DNA of 41,867 nt from Planctomycetota bacterium (GTDB lineage: Bacteria; Planctomycetota; Phycisphaerae; Phycisphaerales; SM1A02). Each line of letters begins with the position of its first letter. Within the stretch, counting starts at the first letter, position 1. The stretch lies in the NCBI GenBank assembly GCA_022566535.1, contig JADFIR010000028.1, positions 1-41,867 on the forward strand, written 5' to 3'. Position numbers and translations under genes: made by a program. Shown here one piece after another: positions 33,005-41,515 of the stretch. A model generated the notes under the pieces. The model did not search any database and had not been told where the DNA came from. It saw nothing but the letters and a program-made list of their open reading frames with translations.

Positions 33005-35923
33005 GTGAGCGAGCAAAAGTTCATCCGCATCCGCGGGGCCGGCGAGCACAACCTCAAGTCGCTGGATGTGGACATTCCGCGCGACCGGCTGGTCGTGATC
33101 ACGGGCGTGTCCGGCTCGGGCAAGAGCTCGCTGGCGTTCGACACCATCTTTGCCGAAGGCCAGCGCAAGTACATGGAATCGCTGAGCACCTACGCCCGGC
33201 AGTTTCTCGATCAATGGCAGAAGCCGAACGTGGAGTCGATCGAGGGATTGCCGCCGACGATTGCGATCCAACAGCGGACCGGCGGTCACAACCCGCGGTC
33301 GACGGTGGCCACGATCACCGAGATCTACGACTACCTGCGGGTGCTTTTTGCCCGCTGCGGCACCCCGACGTGCTGGGCGGTGCTGGGCGGCTCCGCATCG
33401 CAGCCGCGGTTCTGCGGCCGGCCCATTTCCGCCATGGCCGCCACCCAGATCGTCGATGCGCTTCTGAGCTTCGACACCGGCATGCGGCTGATGATCTGCT
33501 CGCCGGTGGTTCGCGGCAAGAAGGGCTATCACCGGGAGGTGATCGAAGGCTTGCAGAAGCACGGGTTTGTCCGAGCCCGCGTCAACGGCCGGATCGTCGA
33601 CATTCGCGAGGTGCTCAAGGAAGGCGGCGACAATCCGCTGGAGCTGGGCCGATACGAGCAACACACCATCGAGGCGGTCGTCGATCGCGTCACCGTCAAG
33701 CCGGACATACGGCAGCGTCTGGCTGATTCGGTGGAGGTGGCCCTTCGGCTGAGCGACGGGCTGCTGGTCGTGCTCGCCGAAGTATCCGGAAAGTGGACCG
33801 AGCACCGCTACAGCGAAAAGCTGGCCTGTAGCGACCATCCGCAATGCAGCCTCGACGATCTCGCCCCGCGCATGTTCTCGTTCAACTCACCCTACGGAGC
33901 ATGCCAGCAGTGCGATGGTCTCGGCGTGATCAGCGAGTTCGATGAAGACCTCATCGTCCCCGACCCGACGATGGGTGTCGCGGACGGCGCGATTGAGCCG
34001 TGGCGCCGCAACGGCCGGCGCATGAACATCTATTACGGCCGGGTGCTGCGCCGCTTCCGCGAGCATGTCGGCGTGTCGCGCAACGAACCGTTTGAGCAAC
34101 TCTCCCCAACCCTGAAGCGGGTCCTGATGCAGGGGACGACCGAAGCCGATGAAGCACGGCTCGGATTCAGCTTTGAAGGCGTGGTGCCCAACCTGCGCCG
34201 GCGATATGAAAACACCGAAAGCGACTTCATCAAGGAGCGCATGCGCACCTACATGACCAACGCCGTCTGCCCGCAGTGTCGAGGTCGGCGGCTTCGTCGC
34301 GAGGCCCTGCATGTGAAGCTCCCAAGCGAGCGGGCTGATGTCAACATCGCTGAGGTGGTCGCGATGACCATCGAGCACGCGATCGACTTCATGGGGAATC
34401 TCGATCTGAGCGCGGAGAAGCGGCAGATCGCCGAGCCGATCCTTCGCGAGATCGACGCCCGGCTGGGTTTCCTGGCCTCGGTCGGCCTGAATTATCTCAC
34501 GCTGGATCGCACCGCGGGTACGTTGTCCGCCGGAGAAGCGCAGCGCATCCGATTAGCCACGCAAGTCGGCTCCGGGCTGGTGGGTGTGTGCTACGTGCTC
34601 GACGAGCCCACGATCGGGCTGCATCAGCGCGACAATGCCCGGCTCATCGCGACCCTTCGGCGCCTCACCGACATCGGCAACACCGTGCTGGTCGTCGAGC
34701 ACGACGAAGGGATGATCCGTGCCGCCGACTACATCATCGACATCGGCCCGGGACCGGGACAACACGGCGGCTGCATCACCGCCCGGGGATCGTTGGATGA
34801 GATCATCGCCAACGACGATTCGCTTACCGGGGCATACCTGTCGCGCAAGCGCACGATCGCGGCCCCGCCGCAACGACGCCGGCTCAGCAACTCCAACGCG
34901 GTGGTCGTCAAAGGCGCCCGCCAGAACAACCTCAAGTCAATCGATGTGGCGTTTCCACTGGGCGGATTCATCTGCGTGACCGGCGTGTCGGGGTCCGGGA
35001 AATCCACATTGGTGAACGAGATTCTGTTCAAAGCAGGGAGAAAGATCGTCCACGGCTCACGCACGGCGCCGGGCGCGCATCGGCGAATCAACGGCCTGGG
35101 CAAGATCGATCGGGTCGTCCAGGTGGACCAGTCCCCGATCGGGCGAACCCCTCGCTCCAACCCGGCAACCTACACCGGCATCTTCGACGACATCCGCAAG
35201 CTATTCGCGCTCACCAAGGAATCGAAGATACGCGGATATGCGCCGGGCCGATTCAGTTTCAACGTCAAGGGTGGCCGGTGCGAAGCGTGCCAGGGCCAGG
35301 GCGTCAAAAAGATCGAGATGCACTTCCTGCCCGATCTGTTCGTCACGTGTGAAGCATGCAAAGGCCGGCGGTACAACCGCGAGACGCTTGAGATCACCTA
35401 CCGCCACAAAACGATCGCGGACATTCTCGATATGCCCGTGGAGCAGGCGGTTGATTTCTTCGACGCGCATCGGCGCGTTCTGCGGATGCTCCAATGCCTG
35501 CACGACGTCGGCCTGGACTATCTCAAGCTCGGCCAGCCGTCGACGACGCTCTCGGGCGGCGAAGCACAGCGGATCAAACTCGCTAGCGAGCTTGGGCTGA
35601 TCTCGGCCGGCCATACGCTCTACATGCTCGACGAGCCGACCACCGGGTTGCACTTTGCCGATATCCAAAAGCTGCTGGACGTGCTCAGCCGGCTGGCCGA
35701 TGGCGGCAACACGCTCGTGGTGATCGAGCATAATCTCGACGTGATCAAGTGTGCGGACTGGATCATTGATCTTGGGCCCGAAGGCGGCGACCGGGGCGGT
35801 ACGGTGGTTGCCGCCGGCCCACCGGAACAGATCGTCAAAGCCAAGCGCAGCCACACCGGCCGATACCTCAAACCGTTGCTGGCGAAGCGACGGGCGGCCC
35901 CCGCCCTCGCCGCCGCCGGATGA
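33005..35923 (+). CDS. uvrA: excinuclease ABC subunit A
   Basis: A 972-aa protein, near the usual length. GTG 33005 is chosen because GCGAGG lies 10 bases upstream and the family start (SEQKFIRIRGAGEHNLKSL) follows. Walker A sites are GVSGSGKSS (34-42) and GVSGSGKST (660-668). Signatures are LSAGEAQRIRLA (507-518) and LSGGEAQRIKLA (849-860). Walker B sites are VLDEPTIGLH and MLDEPTTGLH. The second zinc module has Cys759, 762, 782 and 785. The first has Cys275, 281, 300 and 303, lacking the usual CxxC at its start. An extra stretch (AVLGGSASQPRF, 125-136) precedes CGRPI. It detects DNA damage in nucleotide excision repair. uvrB and uvrC are not in the window. Confidence 0.96.
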   Translation: MSEQKFIRIRGAGEHNLKSLDVDIPRDRLVVITGVSGSGKSSLAFDTIFAEGQRKYMESLSTYARQFLDQWQKPNVESIEGLPPTIAIQQRTGGHNPRSTVATITEIYDYLRVLFARCGTPTCWAVLGGSASQPRFCGRPISAMAATQIVDALLSFDTGMRLMICSPVVRGKKGYHREVIEGLQKHGFVRARVNGRIVDIREVLKEGGDNPLELGRYEQHTIEAVVDRVTVKPDIRQRLADSVEVALRLSDGLLVVLAEVSGKWTEHRYSEKLACSDHPQCSLDDLAPRMFSFNSPYGACQQCDGLGVISEFDEDLIVPDPTMGVADGAIEPWRRNGRRMNIYYGRVLRRFREHVGVSRNEPFEQLSPTLKRVLMQGTTEADEARLGFSFEGVVPNLRRRYENTESDFIKERMRTYMTNAVCPQCRGRRLRREALHVKLPSERADVNIAEVVAMTIEHAIDFMGNLDLSAEKRQIAEPILREIDARLGFLASVGLNYLTLDRTAGTLSAGEAQRIRLATQVGSGLVGVCYVLDEPTIGLHQRDNARLIATLRRLTDIGNTVLVVEHDEGMIRAADYIIDIGPGPGQHGGCITARGSLDEIIANDDSLTGAYLSRKRTIAAPPQRRRLSNSNAVVVKGARQNNLKSIDVAFPLGGFICVTGVSGSGKSTLVNEILFKAGRKIVHGSRTAPGAHRRINGLGKIDRVVQVDQSPIGRTPRSNPATYTGIFDDIRKLFALTKESKIRGYAPGRFSFNVKGGRCEACQGQGVKKIEMHFLPDLFVTCEACKGRRYNRETLEITYRHKTIADILDMPVEQAVDFFDAHRRVLRMLQCLHDVGLDYLKLGQPSTTLSGGEAQRIKLASELGLISAGHTLYMLDEPTTGLHFADIQKLLDVLSRLADGGNTLVVIEHNLDVIKCADWIIDLGPEGGDRGGTVVAAGPPEQIVKAKRSHTGRYLKPLLAKRRAAPALAAAG

Positions 35924-35992
35924 GTTCAACATGATCGTAATCGAGCCAGCCGCGGTGCTGCAGACCCGCTGACGGACCACGTCAAGCAAACA

Positions 35993-36025
35993 AGGAACCC
36001 CCCGTACGTGCGGCGGGGGGTTCTT
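35993..36025. terminator. bidirectional intrinsic terminator
   Basis: AACCCCCC (35996-36003) pairs with GGGGGGTT (36015-36022), extended by three pairs including one G-U, around an 11-base loop. T-containing ends follow on both strands. It separates the convergent uvrA and subtilase genes. Confidence 0.7.
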
Positions 36026-36174
36026 GAATCTCTGCCTTGCGCAGGCAGGCGCTCACTGCTTCATCCGGATGTTTCAGTCGTAAGCTTCGCGACGCATCGT
36101 GCTGCGCCGTTAGGGTCCTCCGGTAGGTAGTTGTCAAGACATTTCTGGACTTCGATGGGGACTTGTTGGCCTGG

Positions 36175-37665
36175 CTAAGGACACGCTCCCCAAGCGGCGA
36201 GCAGAATGAGCAGATCAGTGATTCCCACGGCGCCGTCGCCATCCAGGTCGGCCGGCACGCCCCCCTGGCCCCAGGCGATAAGCAGTTGCAGAAGGTCCAA
36301 GATGCCGACGGCGCCGTCGCCGTCGAGATCGGCTGGGCACCTCGGCCCGTACACGATTGCGGCGATCGTTCTGGCGGCGTTGATCCGGCCGCAACCGAAG
36401 TAGATGTCGAATCCCGGATCGCCCAGGTCGTCAGCGTTTTCACACAGAAGATCGCGCACGGCTTGCGGGGTAAGCGTCGGATCGACGGAGTACATCAGCC
36501 CCACCAACCCGGCGACGTGCGGACTGGCCAGCGAGGTGCCGCTGGTAGCCGAAGTGTAATCGCTCGGCCCAGGCAAGGAGCAGGTGAGAATCTCCACGCC
36601 GGGGGCTGCCACATCGATCCAATCTCCGAAATTGAACCCCGCAAAGTCATCGTTGGCGTCGGTCCCCGTGACCCCGATCACCTCCGGGTAGGCCGCCGGA
36701 TAAAATGGTAAGTCGATGCCGCCGTTGCCGGCAGCGGCGACCGCTGTGACCCCGCTGTCCCACGCATATTGCACCGCCTCTTCGATGATTTCGAGGTCCG
36801 CATGCGTACCAAGGCTCATGTTGATGGCGACAGCGCTCATATCGGTGGCGTAATAGATTGCCTCTGCGACGAGCTCCGCTGCACCAATGGCTCTCAGCGG
36901 CATGATGGTGATGTTGGCCAGCCCGGCGATCCCGAGACCGTTGTTCAGCCGCGCCCCAAAGATCCCCGCTACGCGAGTGCCGTGGCCGGAGCCACCTTGG
37001 GGATCGTTATCGCCGTCGACAAAGTCCCAGCCGACGATATCGTCGATGTACCCGTTGTTGTCATCATCGATCCCGTTGTCGGGGATCTCGCCGGGATTGA
37101 CCCAGATGGCGCCGTCCTGGAACTCCTCGTGCTCGAAGTTGATCCCGGTATCGATGAAGGCGATCACCACCGACGGATCGCCGGTCGTGATGTCCCAGGC
37201 GGCGGGAGCCTGAATGATCTGCGGGCCGTATTGTTCAGGGAACAACGGGTCGTTGGGCTCCAGCGCAAGCTGGACGATCCCGTTGGGCTCGGCGTACTTC
37301 ACCCCCGGATGCGCCGCCGCTTGCTCAGCCAACGCCGGCACATCGCTGCCCTCGGCGAGGGTGACGATTCGCACCTTCGCCAGGGGGTGGATGCCGGTCG
37401 GATCGTTCTTGGGGTGTGGCGCGTGGCGGAGCGCCCGCCAGCCGATGATCTTGGGGAGCTGCCCCCGCAGCGCGGCCAGTTGCTCATCCCCCGGCGGGTC
37501 GTGGAATCCCACGATCAACTCATTGGCCACGTACTGCACCTCAGGGCCACGACCGCCCGGTACCTCTCCCCTATTCTGCCCGACGGCCGCCGCAGGAGCG
37601 TTGCCCATCAGCCCCGCCGCGGCCGAGGCTGCAAGCGTGGTCAGGATGACCTGCGGCAAACTCAT
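36175..37665 (-). CDS. secreted subtilisin-like protease with two dockerin-like repeats
   Basis: A 496-aa protein from ATG 37665, with AGGAGG 9 bases before it. Signal peptide about 1-27. Pro-peptide-like region 40-135. The S8 catalytic domain (about 150-435) has Asp172 (FIDTGI), His228 (GHGTRVAGI), oxyanion Asn314 (AAGNGG) and Ser378 (SGTSLASPHVAG), all intact. Residues 443-465 and 471-493 are two repeats of the form PADLDGDGAVGI-x-DLL-x-LL-x-AWG, the calcium-binding dockerin-like repeat common at the ends of planctomycete secreted proteins. The enzyme is probably exported and anchored or held in a complex. The terminator at 35993 lies after it. In this family the repeat is not proof of a cellulosome. 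Confidence 0.95.
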   Translation of the reverse strand: MSLPQVILTTLAASAAAGLMGNAPAAAVGQNRGEVPGGRGPEVQYVANELIVGFHDPPGDEQLAALRGQLPKIIGWRALRHAPHPKNDPTGIHPLAKVRIVTLAEGSDVPALAEQAAAHPGVKYAEPNGIVQLALEPNDPLFPEQYGPQIIQAPAAWDITTGDPSVVIAFIDTGINFEHEEFQDGAIWVNPGEIPDNGIDDDNNGYIDDIVGWDFVDGDNDPQGGSGHGTRVAGIFGARLNNGLGIAGLANITIMPLRAIGAAELVAEAIYYATDMSAVAINMSLGTHADLEIIEEAVQYAWDSGVTAVAAAGNGGIDLPFYPAAYPEVIGVTGTDANDDFAGFNFGDWIDVAAPGVEILTCSLPGPSDYTSATSGTSLASPHVAGLVGLMYSVDPTLTPQAVRDLLCENADDLGDPGFDIYFGCGRINAARTIAAIVYGPRCPADLDGDGAVGILDLLQLLIAWGQGGVPADLDGDGAVGITDLLILLAAWGACP

Positions 37666-37911
37666 GGTGTGAATCCTCCTAACAACTTGCAACAGGGACG
37701 GCTGCGCTTGCAATTGTAGAACAGGCGTCGCACACCGGTGCTCTCCATATACAACTATGCCGCCGGACGGCCGATCTTGCGCGCGAATCCGCAATTTTTT
37801 CGATTCTTTGCAAACGCCGCCAGGTGGACGGCCGCGTGGCCGCGGCGGCTTCACGTCTAGCCCCCTATCCTTATAAGAGGTGGAGTTACGGGGACAGCGA
37901 GGAGGCGACCC

Positions 37912-39294
37912 ATGCGGTTGTTCAAGGACCGCCTCGAAGCAGCAAGCGAGCTCGCCCGCGACCTGGCCTTCCTCGCAGACCAACAGCCGTTGGTCTTGGG
38001 CATTCCCAACTACGGTGTGCCGATCGCGGCAGTTATTGCCGACGCCCTCGACGCATCGCTGGACATCTTGCTGATCGCAGAGCTGACCTCGACGCGACCG
38101 CCGAAGCAGATCGTGGGCGCGGTCGATGAACACGGCCGAATCTCGATGATCCAATCAGCGGCCCACTTGTATCACCTCACCGCCAGGCAGATGATCGGCC
38201 CGGCTCGCGAGGCCTTTGCCGATCTGCAGAGACGCAGGGCACGATTCCGAGCGGTATTGCCCGAGACTGATGTGCGGGGGCGCGTGGTGGTGATCGTCGA
38301 TCACGGCGTGGAGACCGGGGCGACCATGTTGGCGGCCATCGCCTCGGTGCGAGACCGCGGCGCCGCAAAAGTTATCGCGGCTGCGCCCGCCGGCTGCGGC
38401 AAGGCCACCTGGCAACTGCACGAGACGGCCGACACCGTGGTGATCCCGCACGCTCCGTCCACGTTCAAGGGTATTGACCATTTCTACGAGGTCTTCGATG
38501 AGGTCAGCGACGACCAGGTCGCGGCGACCCTGCAACGGTGGGCCGCCGACCGCCCCGAGCACCATCGGGGGGTCAAGACCCTGGTGATGCGAGTAGTCAA
38601 CGAGCAGGAGCGGGTCATCCATTGTGAGCTGGACCTCCCGCCGGGGACCACCCGTGGAAGCGGCCCGTTCCCTGCCGTCATCTTTGCCCACCGTCTCGAA
38701 AGCAACGGGGGAAGCCCCCGATCGGTCCCGATCAGCCGGCGCCTGGCCAAACGCGGCGTGATCGGCGTGCGAATGGACTTCACCGGTCACGGCCGATCCG
38801 AAGGCGCCGTCGAGGATGCGACCGACGGGCGAATGTTGGCCGATCTGCGCACGGTCTACGAGAACACCAAGGTCCTCCAGGAGGTCGATTCCGCCCGAAT
38901 CGGTCTCAACGGATCGGGGACCGGCGGGATGATCGCCCTGCGCTTTGCGGCCGAAGAGCCGGCGGTCGCCGCGATGGTGATTCGAGGCCCGGTGTGCGGA
39001 AAGGAGATCGAGGCCGCCCATCACGTCAAAGCGCCGACCCTGCTCATTCACGCCCAGCGCGACACGGCGCTCAGTGAATCCGTGCATGCGTTGGATCAAC
39101 AGCTCGCCTCGCCTCACCAACTGCTGGAAATCCCCGACGCCAGCCGGCTGTTCAACGATCCGATCAGCCTCGAACTAATGGTCAGCGCATCCGTAGACTG
39201 GCTGGTCGATCATCTCACCACCGCGGCTCCGTCAGATCGACCGCCGGTCATCGACAATGCGCCCGACGCTGCGCACCGGGCTGCGACAGAGTGA
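37912..39294 (+). CDS. phosphoribosyltransferase fused to dienelactone-hydrolase-like domain
   Basis: A 460-aa protein with GAGGAGG just before ATG 37912. Residues 1-210 are a COG1926-type phosphoribosyltransferase (LFKDRLEAASELARDL, then LGIPNYGVPIAA). Its PRPP loop VIVDHGVETGAT (127-138) has His131 where the family has a second Asp. The RKL motif near residue 57 reads AEL. Residues 225-435 are an alpha/beta hydrolase fold (FPAVIFAHRLESNGG, MDFTGHGRSEG, then APTLLIHAQRDTAL). Its nucleophile elbow is G334-S-G-T-G338, so the usual Ser position (336) is Gly. The fusion itself is known. The combined substitutions suggest a changed or non-catalytic role. It is divergent from the subtilase. Confidence 0.85.
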   Translation: MRLFKDRLEAASELARDLAFLADQQPLVLGIPNYGVPIAAVIADALDASLDILLIAELTSTRPPKQIVGAVDEHGRISMIQSAAHLYHLTARQMIGPAREAFADLQRRRARFRAVLPETDVRGRVVVIVDHGVETGATMLAAIASVRDRGAAKVIAAAPAGCGKATWQLHETADTVVIPHAPSTFKGIDHFYEVFDEVSDDQVAATLQRWAADRPEHHRGVKTLVMRVVNEQERVIHCELDLPPGTTRGSGPFPAVIFAHRLESNGGSPRSVPISRRLAKRGVIGVRMDFTGHGRSEGAVEDATDGRMLADLRTVYENTKVLQEVDSARIGLNGSGTGGMIALRFAAEEPAVAAMVIRGPVCGKEIEAAHHVKAPTLLIHAQRDTALSESVHALDQQLASPHQLLEIPDASRLFNDPISLELMVSASVDWLVDHLTTAAPSDRPPVIDNAPDAAHRAATE

Positions 39295-39327
39295 CCTGCG
39301 TCCGGAGGGCGAATGATTCTCCCGTAG

Positions 39328-39346
39328 CCCCCGGCTTCGCCGGGGG
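39328..39346. repeat. GC hairpin between convergent genes
   Basis: CCCCCGGC-TTC-GCCGGGGG, a perfect 8-bp stem with no T-run. It could act as a barrier or be one unit of a dispersed repeat. It sits between the fusion gene (ends 39294) and the PIN-like gene (ends 39442). Confidence 0.45.
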
Positions 39347-39441
39347 GATGCCTCCGAACGAGGAATGTTGTCGGTATACCGCCAGCAAGCCGCCCGGGCA
39401 CACGAATCCGAGGTCCGCAAGAGCCGTGGCACCAGGCCAGG

Positions 39442-39906
39442 TTAGGACGCGGTCAGCCAGCACGTAGCCTCAGTGGTACTCTGCACGACGACGCCGACAA
39501 CCCTTCTCCTGAGTATCGTCCTGACCTTCGGAGAATAGTGAGGATCGTGAGACACTAGCCGCTTGCTGCAACTCTCCGCCGCGGCTCGCACATACCTGAG
39601 GTCCTCTCTGCTGAAGCTGACCCCGATGAGCGCTGTCCGGACCCCGCGATTGAATTGCCCCAATTTGACGATGCTGATCTTGTCGGCCTTGGCCATCTGC
39701 CGCACCCATTCGTGTCCAAAGGTTCCATGGCGCATTTTCCTGTCGTATTGGCTGCTTATGAGTTTGCCACTGTCTAGGACGAGGTACGCTTCATCCCGAC
39801 CGCGCATCTGCTTCATGAGGGACTGGCAAGAATCAGCATACCGGTCGTCGTCGCTTAGCCCAGATCCAGTCATGAGGATGCCCACATCAACCGTCAGGTC
39901 TTTCAT
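39442..39906 (-). CDS. PIN-like protein, partner of AAA ATPase
   Basis: A 154-aa protein whose ATG overlaps the stop of the ATPase gene (ATGA). The layout fits a PIN-type RNase fold. MKDLTVDVGILMTGSG has Asp7 where the first acidic residue would be, followed by YLVLDSGKLISSQYDRKM with Asp45. Then comes SFSREDLRYVRAAAESCSKR (98-117) with Asp102, and LVSHDPHYSP with Asp121, the usual last acidic residue. There is no signal or membrane segment. I infer a metal-dependent nuclease effector controlled by the upstream ATPase. The PIN call rests on motif order only. Other nuclease folds are possible. Confidence 0.6.
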   Translation of the reverse strand: MKDLTVDVGILMTGSGLSDDDRYADSCQSLMKQMRGRDEAYLVLDSGKLISSQYDRKMRHGTFGHEWVRQMAKADKISIVKLGQFNRGVRTALIGVSFSREDLRYVRAAAESCSKRLVSHDPHYSPKVRTILRRRVVGVVVQSTTEATCWLTAS

Positions 39907-41243
39907 TTTGCTTTCCCCCGTGCCCCCGTGGAGACCTCCGCGAGCTTGAGCGCTTCCTGATAGCCCTCTTCGAAGAATCCTTCGGGCCAATCATCAAAAT
40001 GCCCCTTACCGTTCAGCTTCAATCGTCTCACCACAGATTCCTGCCCCCGCCGCTCGACGTATAGCACGCCGACCTTGTCGGGCGAAATACGCCCCTCGGC
40101 GACGCGTCGCCGCACACGCAAGAGCAAGTGCTCGCTATGCGTTTCAACGATGTACTGCCTGTTCTTGGATTGCCGAATGTTGTCGACGAACAGATCTGCT
40201 AGGTCCGCTTGTGCGCGTGGATGAAGGTGTATCTCGGGCTGTTCCACCAGGAGGCATTCGCCCGTGCGCCCCATCAAGACGCGAGCAACTATCGGGAGCA
40301 TCTGCGACAGTCCTTCGCCCATCGCGGCAACATTGATGGCCTTGAAACCATCGGTTTCGTCAGCGACCAGTGAACGCACGGTGCCCGCAGAATCCACATC
40401 CACGAGTCGGAGTTTCTTCAGCATTGCGAATCGCTTTGACATCCACTCGTCCACGAGCTTTACGATTCGCTGTTTCGTCTTCCCCCTCTGCGTTTCGTCC
40501 GCGAGGACGCGCAGGAGGTTCTCTCCTCCTGTGCCGAGATCGGACGAAGGCGTCTTGCCGAGCATGGCGAACCAAGGCACAGGAAGGCGCAGCGGGGCGA
40601 TATGCCGCACTTCCTCGAACAGTTGGCTCCACACCTCGGCCTGCACGTGTAGGAGCAGACTTAGGGCAAGTGTCAGCTTCGCGTCCCTTTCGCTCTTTGG
40701 CTTCTTGCCCGCGAGATTGAGCCGAGGAAGGAAGTGAAGGAAGTCTAAACGCCCATGTTTTCTTGCCGCCTTCGTGTACTTCCCGGCCTCCCAGACGCTC
40801 CCGGCACGCTTTACGTCTATGACAGCCTTCGCTTGTCGGGACAGCTTGACAGCGGCCACCCGAATCCTGTTTGCACGCGCATCGAACGAGAAGGTTACCG
40901 ATAGGTCTGTGCCCAAGCCCACCTTGGACTTCTCTCCAGGAAGACCCATCACTTCCATACCCTGTGGCAAGGTGGCAAGGTCGATTGTGATTGTTTGCCT
41001 CGTGGCGACTTCTTTCCCGTGGAGCAGTTCGCGGAACCCGCCGAGTTCCGCGAAGGGCCCCGACGTGATAAGTGGCGCATTCTTATTCTTGTCTTGCAAT
41101 GTCTGCTTGAGCATCAGGATTGCGTGGAGAATACTCGATTTGCCAGCGTTGTTCTGCCCGACGATCACCGTGAGCGGCGCCAGAGGGATCGCTCTGCTAT
41201 CCCTGTACGATTTGAAGTTTCGTAGCCGGATGCTTGTGAACAT
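39903..41243 (-). CDS. AAA ATPase of the SMC/RecF-like group (DUF3696 type)
   Basis: A 446-aa protein from ATG 41243 with AGAGGAAG before it. An upstream in-frame start at 41495 would add an unconserved stretch. It starts MFTSIRLRNFKSYRDSRAIP and has Walker A VGQNNAGKSS (28-37), the family motif of AAA_15/AAA_21 proteins. The signature-like motif MGEGLSQMLPIV and Walker B LLVEQPEIHLHPRAQADLAD are in the second half. YIVETHSEHLLLRVRRRV and the C-terminal FEEGYQEALKLAEVS are typical of DUF3696-type ATPases found beside nuclease or unknown partners. Coupled by ATGA overlap to the PIN-like gene, it forms a two-gene unit. The family call is firm and the biological role is inferred. Confidence 0.88.
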   Translation of the reverse strand: MFTSIRLRNFKSYRDSRAIPLAPLTVIVGQNNAGKSSILHAILMLKQTLQDKNKNAPLITSGPFAELGGFRELLHGKEVATRQTITIDLATLPQGMEVMGLPGEKSKVGLGTDLSVTFSFDARANRIRVAAVKLSRQAKAVIDVKRAGSVWEAGKYTKAARKHGRLDFLHFLPRLNLAGKKPKSERDAKLTLALSLLLHVQAEVWSQLFEEVRHIAPLRLPVPWFAMLGKTPSSDLGTGGENLLRVLADETQRGKTKQRIVKLVDEWMSKRFAMLKKLRLVDVDSAGTVRSLVADETDGFKAINVAAMGEGLSQMLPIVARVLMGRTGECLLVEQPEIHLHPRAQADLADLFVDNIRQSKNRQYIVETHSEHLLLRVRRRVAEGRISPDKVGVLYVERRGQESVVRRLKLNGKGHFDDWPEGFFEEGYQEALKLAEVSTGARGKAK

Positions 41244-41412
41244 CGTGTCTTCCTCTCGCTGGCTAGGCGACCGTCTCGGTAGCCTGCACGCTCTGTCGGG
41301 TGCTTCATGCTCGCTTCGACGTGTGCCAGCGCACGCAGCATACCACGACCACGTCAGAGCGGCCACTTCGTGGCGACAGCCGGTAACGCTCCAACGCGGT
41401 AAGAAAGGGGTC

Positions 41413-41438
41413 AGAAAAGGGGACGGGAGTGCCTTGTA
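41413..41438 (+). repeat. REP-like repeat with GGGGACGG core
   Basis: GAAAAGGGGACGGGAGTGCC, related to 8037 and 32718. It lies upstream of the AAA ATPase gene in the gap 41244-41515, which has no gene. Confidence 0.55.
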
Positions 41439-41515
41439 GAAAAGCTCCGCTTTGAGCCGACGTGAAGTGTATGAGGACCGCCTGCAAGTCACCACGGACG
41501 GTGGCGGTGGTCGAT

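Noticed and set aside
38155-39120. 321-residue open frame on the minus strand
   Set aside because: Antisense to the phosphoribosyltransferase-hydrolase fusion gene.
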